Below, piece after piece: positions 62,901 to 64,000 of a stretch of 64,000 nucleotides of DNA (its first letter is position 1; each line of letters opens with the position of its first letter). The stretch lies in assembly GCF_001730225.1 (NCBI RefSeq), contig NZ_MIJE01000034.1, positions 62,001-126,000 on the forward strand, in the 5' to 3' direction. The notes below the pieces were generated by a model. The model saw nothing but the letters and a program-made list of their open reading frames with translations. It made no database searches and had not been told where the DNA came from. This DNA is from Desulfuribacillus alkaliarsenatis. Lineage in GTDB: Bacteria; Bacillota; Bacilli; Desulfuribacillales; Desulfuribacillaceae. The position numbers and the translations under genes were made by a program.

Positions 62901-63974
62901 TTGAATAAAAAGCTAACGATAGCATTCACAATATTGTTATGTTTGATGATGGTATTTGTTGCTTGTGACCAGCTCGAGCAGTCATCGACTACACCAAATA
63001 ACAATCAAGACGATGTAACGGGTGGTAATGGTGATCCTGCTGTTGAACAATCTGACGAAAATTTAGATTTTGAGCCAATAGAAATCGTATATATCGACCG
63101 AAATGGAAACGAACACCTTGTAGATCTCACGATGTTAATGCATAGAGAAGGTGTTGGAGGATTTATTAAATCATCTGGCTCTGTTGTAGACCCTGCAACC
63201 TTTACAGGGCCTTATCTTCAAGATATTGTAGATATATTCGGTGGCTACACAGAGGAAGATGCCCTAGAGATTATGGCAACTGATCGCTATCGAATGACAT
63301 TTACGAAGGAGCAAGCCCAAGGACACATAGAAATCTATGATAGAGATTTCAACACTCTAAGTGTAGGCCCTACAGATGTAATGGTAGCTATAGAAAGCAA
63401 GTCTGAAGAAATGAATTATGGAATGCCGAGATTGGTGTTTACTACACCGGATACTCCAATTATCACGCATGGTCATTTCTGGATCCGAGATATTGCAGAA
63501 ATTAAGGTTGTTCCTTCTGTAATTGAATGGACTCTGAGTCTAACTGGATACGGTGAGTATGTATGTGATCGTTCTACCTTTGAAAGCGTAGCTAATTGCC
63601 ATGTTTCGCCACATCCACCACAGGTATTCGAGCAAGAAAACAGTGACGGACAAATGGATGTCTATGAAGGGGTTGCCCTATGGGTGATGATTTCTACAGT
63701 TGACGGAAATGACCTGCCTAGTGGTCATTATATGGTTAATCGTGAACTAGCTCAACAAGGATATACTGTCCAAATTTATGCTGAAGATGGTTTTATGGTA
63801 GAGCTAACATCAGATGAAATCTATTATAATAATGACATAATTCTAGCATATCGCAAAAATGGAGCCCCGCTATTAGATGAAGATGGACCCCTTCAGCTTG
63901 TAGGGGAAGGTCTTCCGACAAGAAGACATGCCATTAAAAACATAGAAAGAATTGAGTTAGTAGGACTACCATAG
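62901..63974 (+). CDS. Divergent lipoprotein with two related domains
   Basis: A 357-residue lipoprotein starting at TTG 62901, with lipobox FVACDQ, an Asn/Asp linker and two domains: about 55-205 (IEIVYIDRNGNEHLVDLTMLM, GVGGFIKSSGSVVDPATFTGPYLQDIV, ITHGHFWIRDIAEIKV) and 208-357 (WTLSLTGYGEYVCDRSTFESVANCHVSPHP, YEGVALWVMIS, EDGPLQLVGEGLPTRRHAIKNIERIEL). Cys residues occur in the second domain (YVCDR, ANCHV), a possible ligand or disulfide. It is the most diverged member; another gene probably follows beyond the window. Confidence 0.75.
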   Translation: MNKKLTIAFTILLCLMMVFVACDQLEQSSTTPNNNQDDVTGGNGDPAVEQSDENLDFEPIEIVYIDRNGNEHLVDLTMLMHREGVGGFIKSSGSVVDPATFTGPYLQDIVDIFGGYTEEDALEIMATDRYRMTFTKEQAQGHIEIYDRDFNTLSVGPTDVMVAIESKSEEMNYGMPRLVFTTPDTPIITHGHFWIRDIAEIKVVPSVIEWTLSLTGYGEYVCDRSTFESVANCHVSPHPPQVFEQENSDGQMDVYEGVALWVMISTVDGNDLPSGHYMVNRELAQQGYTVQIYAEDGFMVELTSDEIYYNNDIILAYRKNGAPLLDEDGPLQLVGEGLPTRRHAIKNIERIELVGLP

Positions 63975-64000
63975 TTAGGAAAGGTTTGAAGTGCATTGAA

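Overview
The window looks like a chromosome segment of a low-GC, Gram-positive-type (Bacillota) bacterium. The evidence is the Bacillus-like order acpS, nnrD/E, ydcC-like, alr, ndoAI, ndoA (17.9-23.3 kb), a clpB promoter overlapped by two CtsR boxes, 7-1-7 Fur boxes, a SigB/F/G-type sigma factor and many AGGAGG ribosome binding sites. Heavy investment in molybdate and tungstate uptake plus a probable selenoprotein suggest an anaerobic or facultative respirer rich in Mo/W enzymes. Desulfuribacillus or a relative is my guess only; no rRNA, tRNA or other marker here tests it. No rRNA, tRNA, CRISPR array or insertion sequence was recognised.

Layout. 0-6 kb: end of a probable sensor kinase, a LytTR response regulator, then an acetate/solute-symporter cassette (tiny hydrophobic protein, DUF4212 subunit, SSS symporter, cNMP/CBS/DUF294 protein, DEDDh exonuclease). 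6-18 kb: membrane methyltransferase, SfsA, a MacB-type ABC efflux set with HlyD adaptor, a chemoreceptor carrying a hemerythrin, a Fur-controlled FeoB-associated peptide, nitroreductase, zinc-ribbon protein, XRE regulator and a DUF2157/GDYXXLXY membrane protein. 18-32 kb: the acpS-to-ndoA housekeeping block, a glutamine-amidotransferase-type hydrolase, a LysR and sigma factor pair, tex, a HTH-fused adenine methylase and an amidohydrolase. 32-39 kb: a signalling block (STAS protein, receiver-GGDEF-EAL, receiver-PP2C, hybrid histidine kinase with Hpt). 39-44 kb: clpB, a thioredoxin-like lipoprotein whose gene holds an in-frame TGA (probable selenocysteine), a Fur-controlled DUF2325 protein and a CheY-like regulator.

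44-64 kb is the accessory highlight: a Mo/W oxyanion island. In order: tupABC, modABC, a MOT1-type permease, a TupA paralogue without a signal peptide, a TrmO-FmdE fusion, a FecBCD-type importer, a one-domain lipoprotein, a stand-alone TiaS-like protein, a second FecBCD-type importer and three lipoproteins built from tandem domains that resemble the sulfite-oxidase molybdopterin-binding fold. A repeated inverted motif, TATGYC-N6-GACAYA, precedes tupA, modA, the tupA paralogue and trmO-fmdE. In several copies its right half supplies the TTGACA -35 box of a promoter with a -10 about 17-18 bases later. Two weaker copies lie before the tandem-domain lipoprotein genes. This suggests one regulator, not encoded by any recognisable ModE here, controls the island. 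I infer that the FecBCD-like importers and the lipoproteins also serve Mo/W oxyanion or pterin-cofactor acquisition, a system I do not recognise as described.
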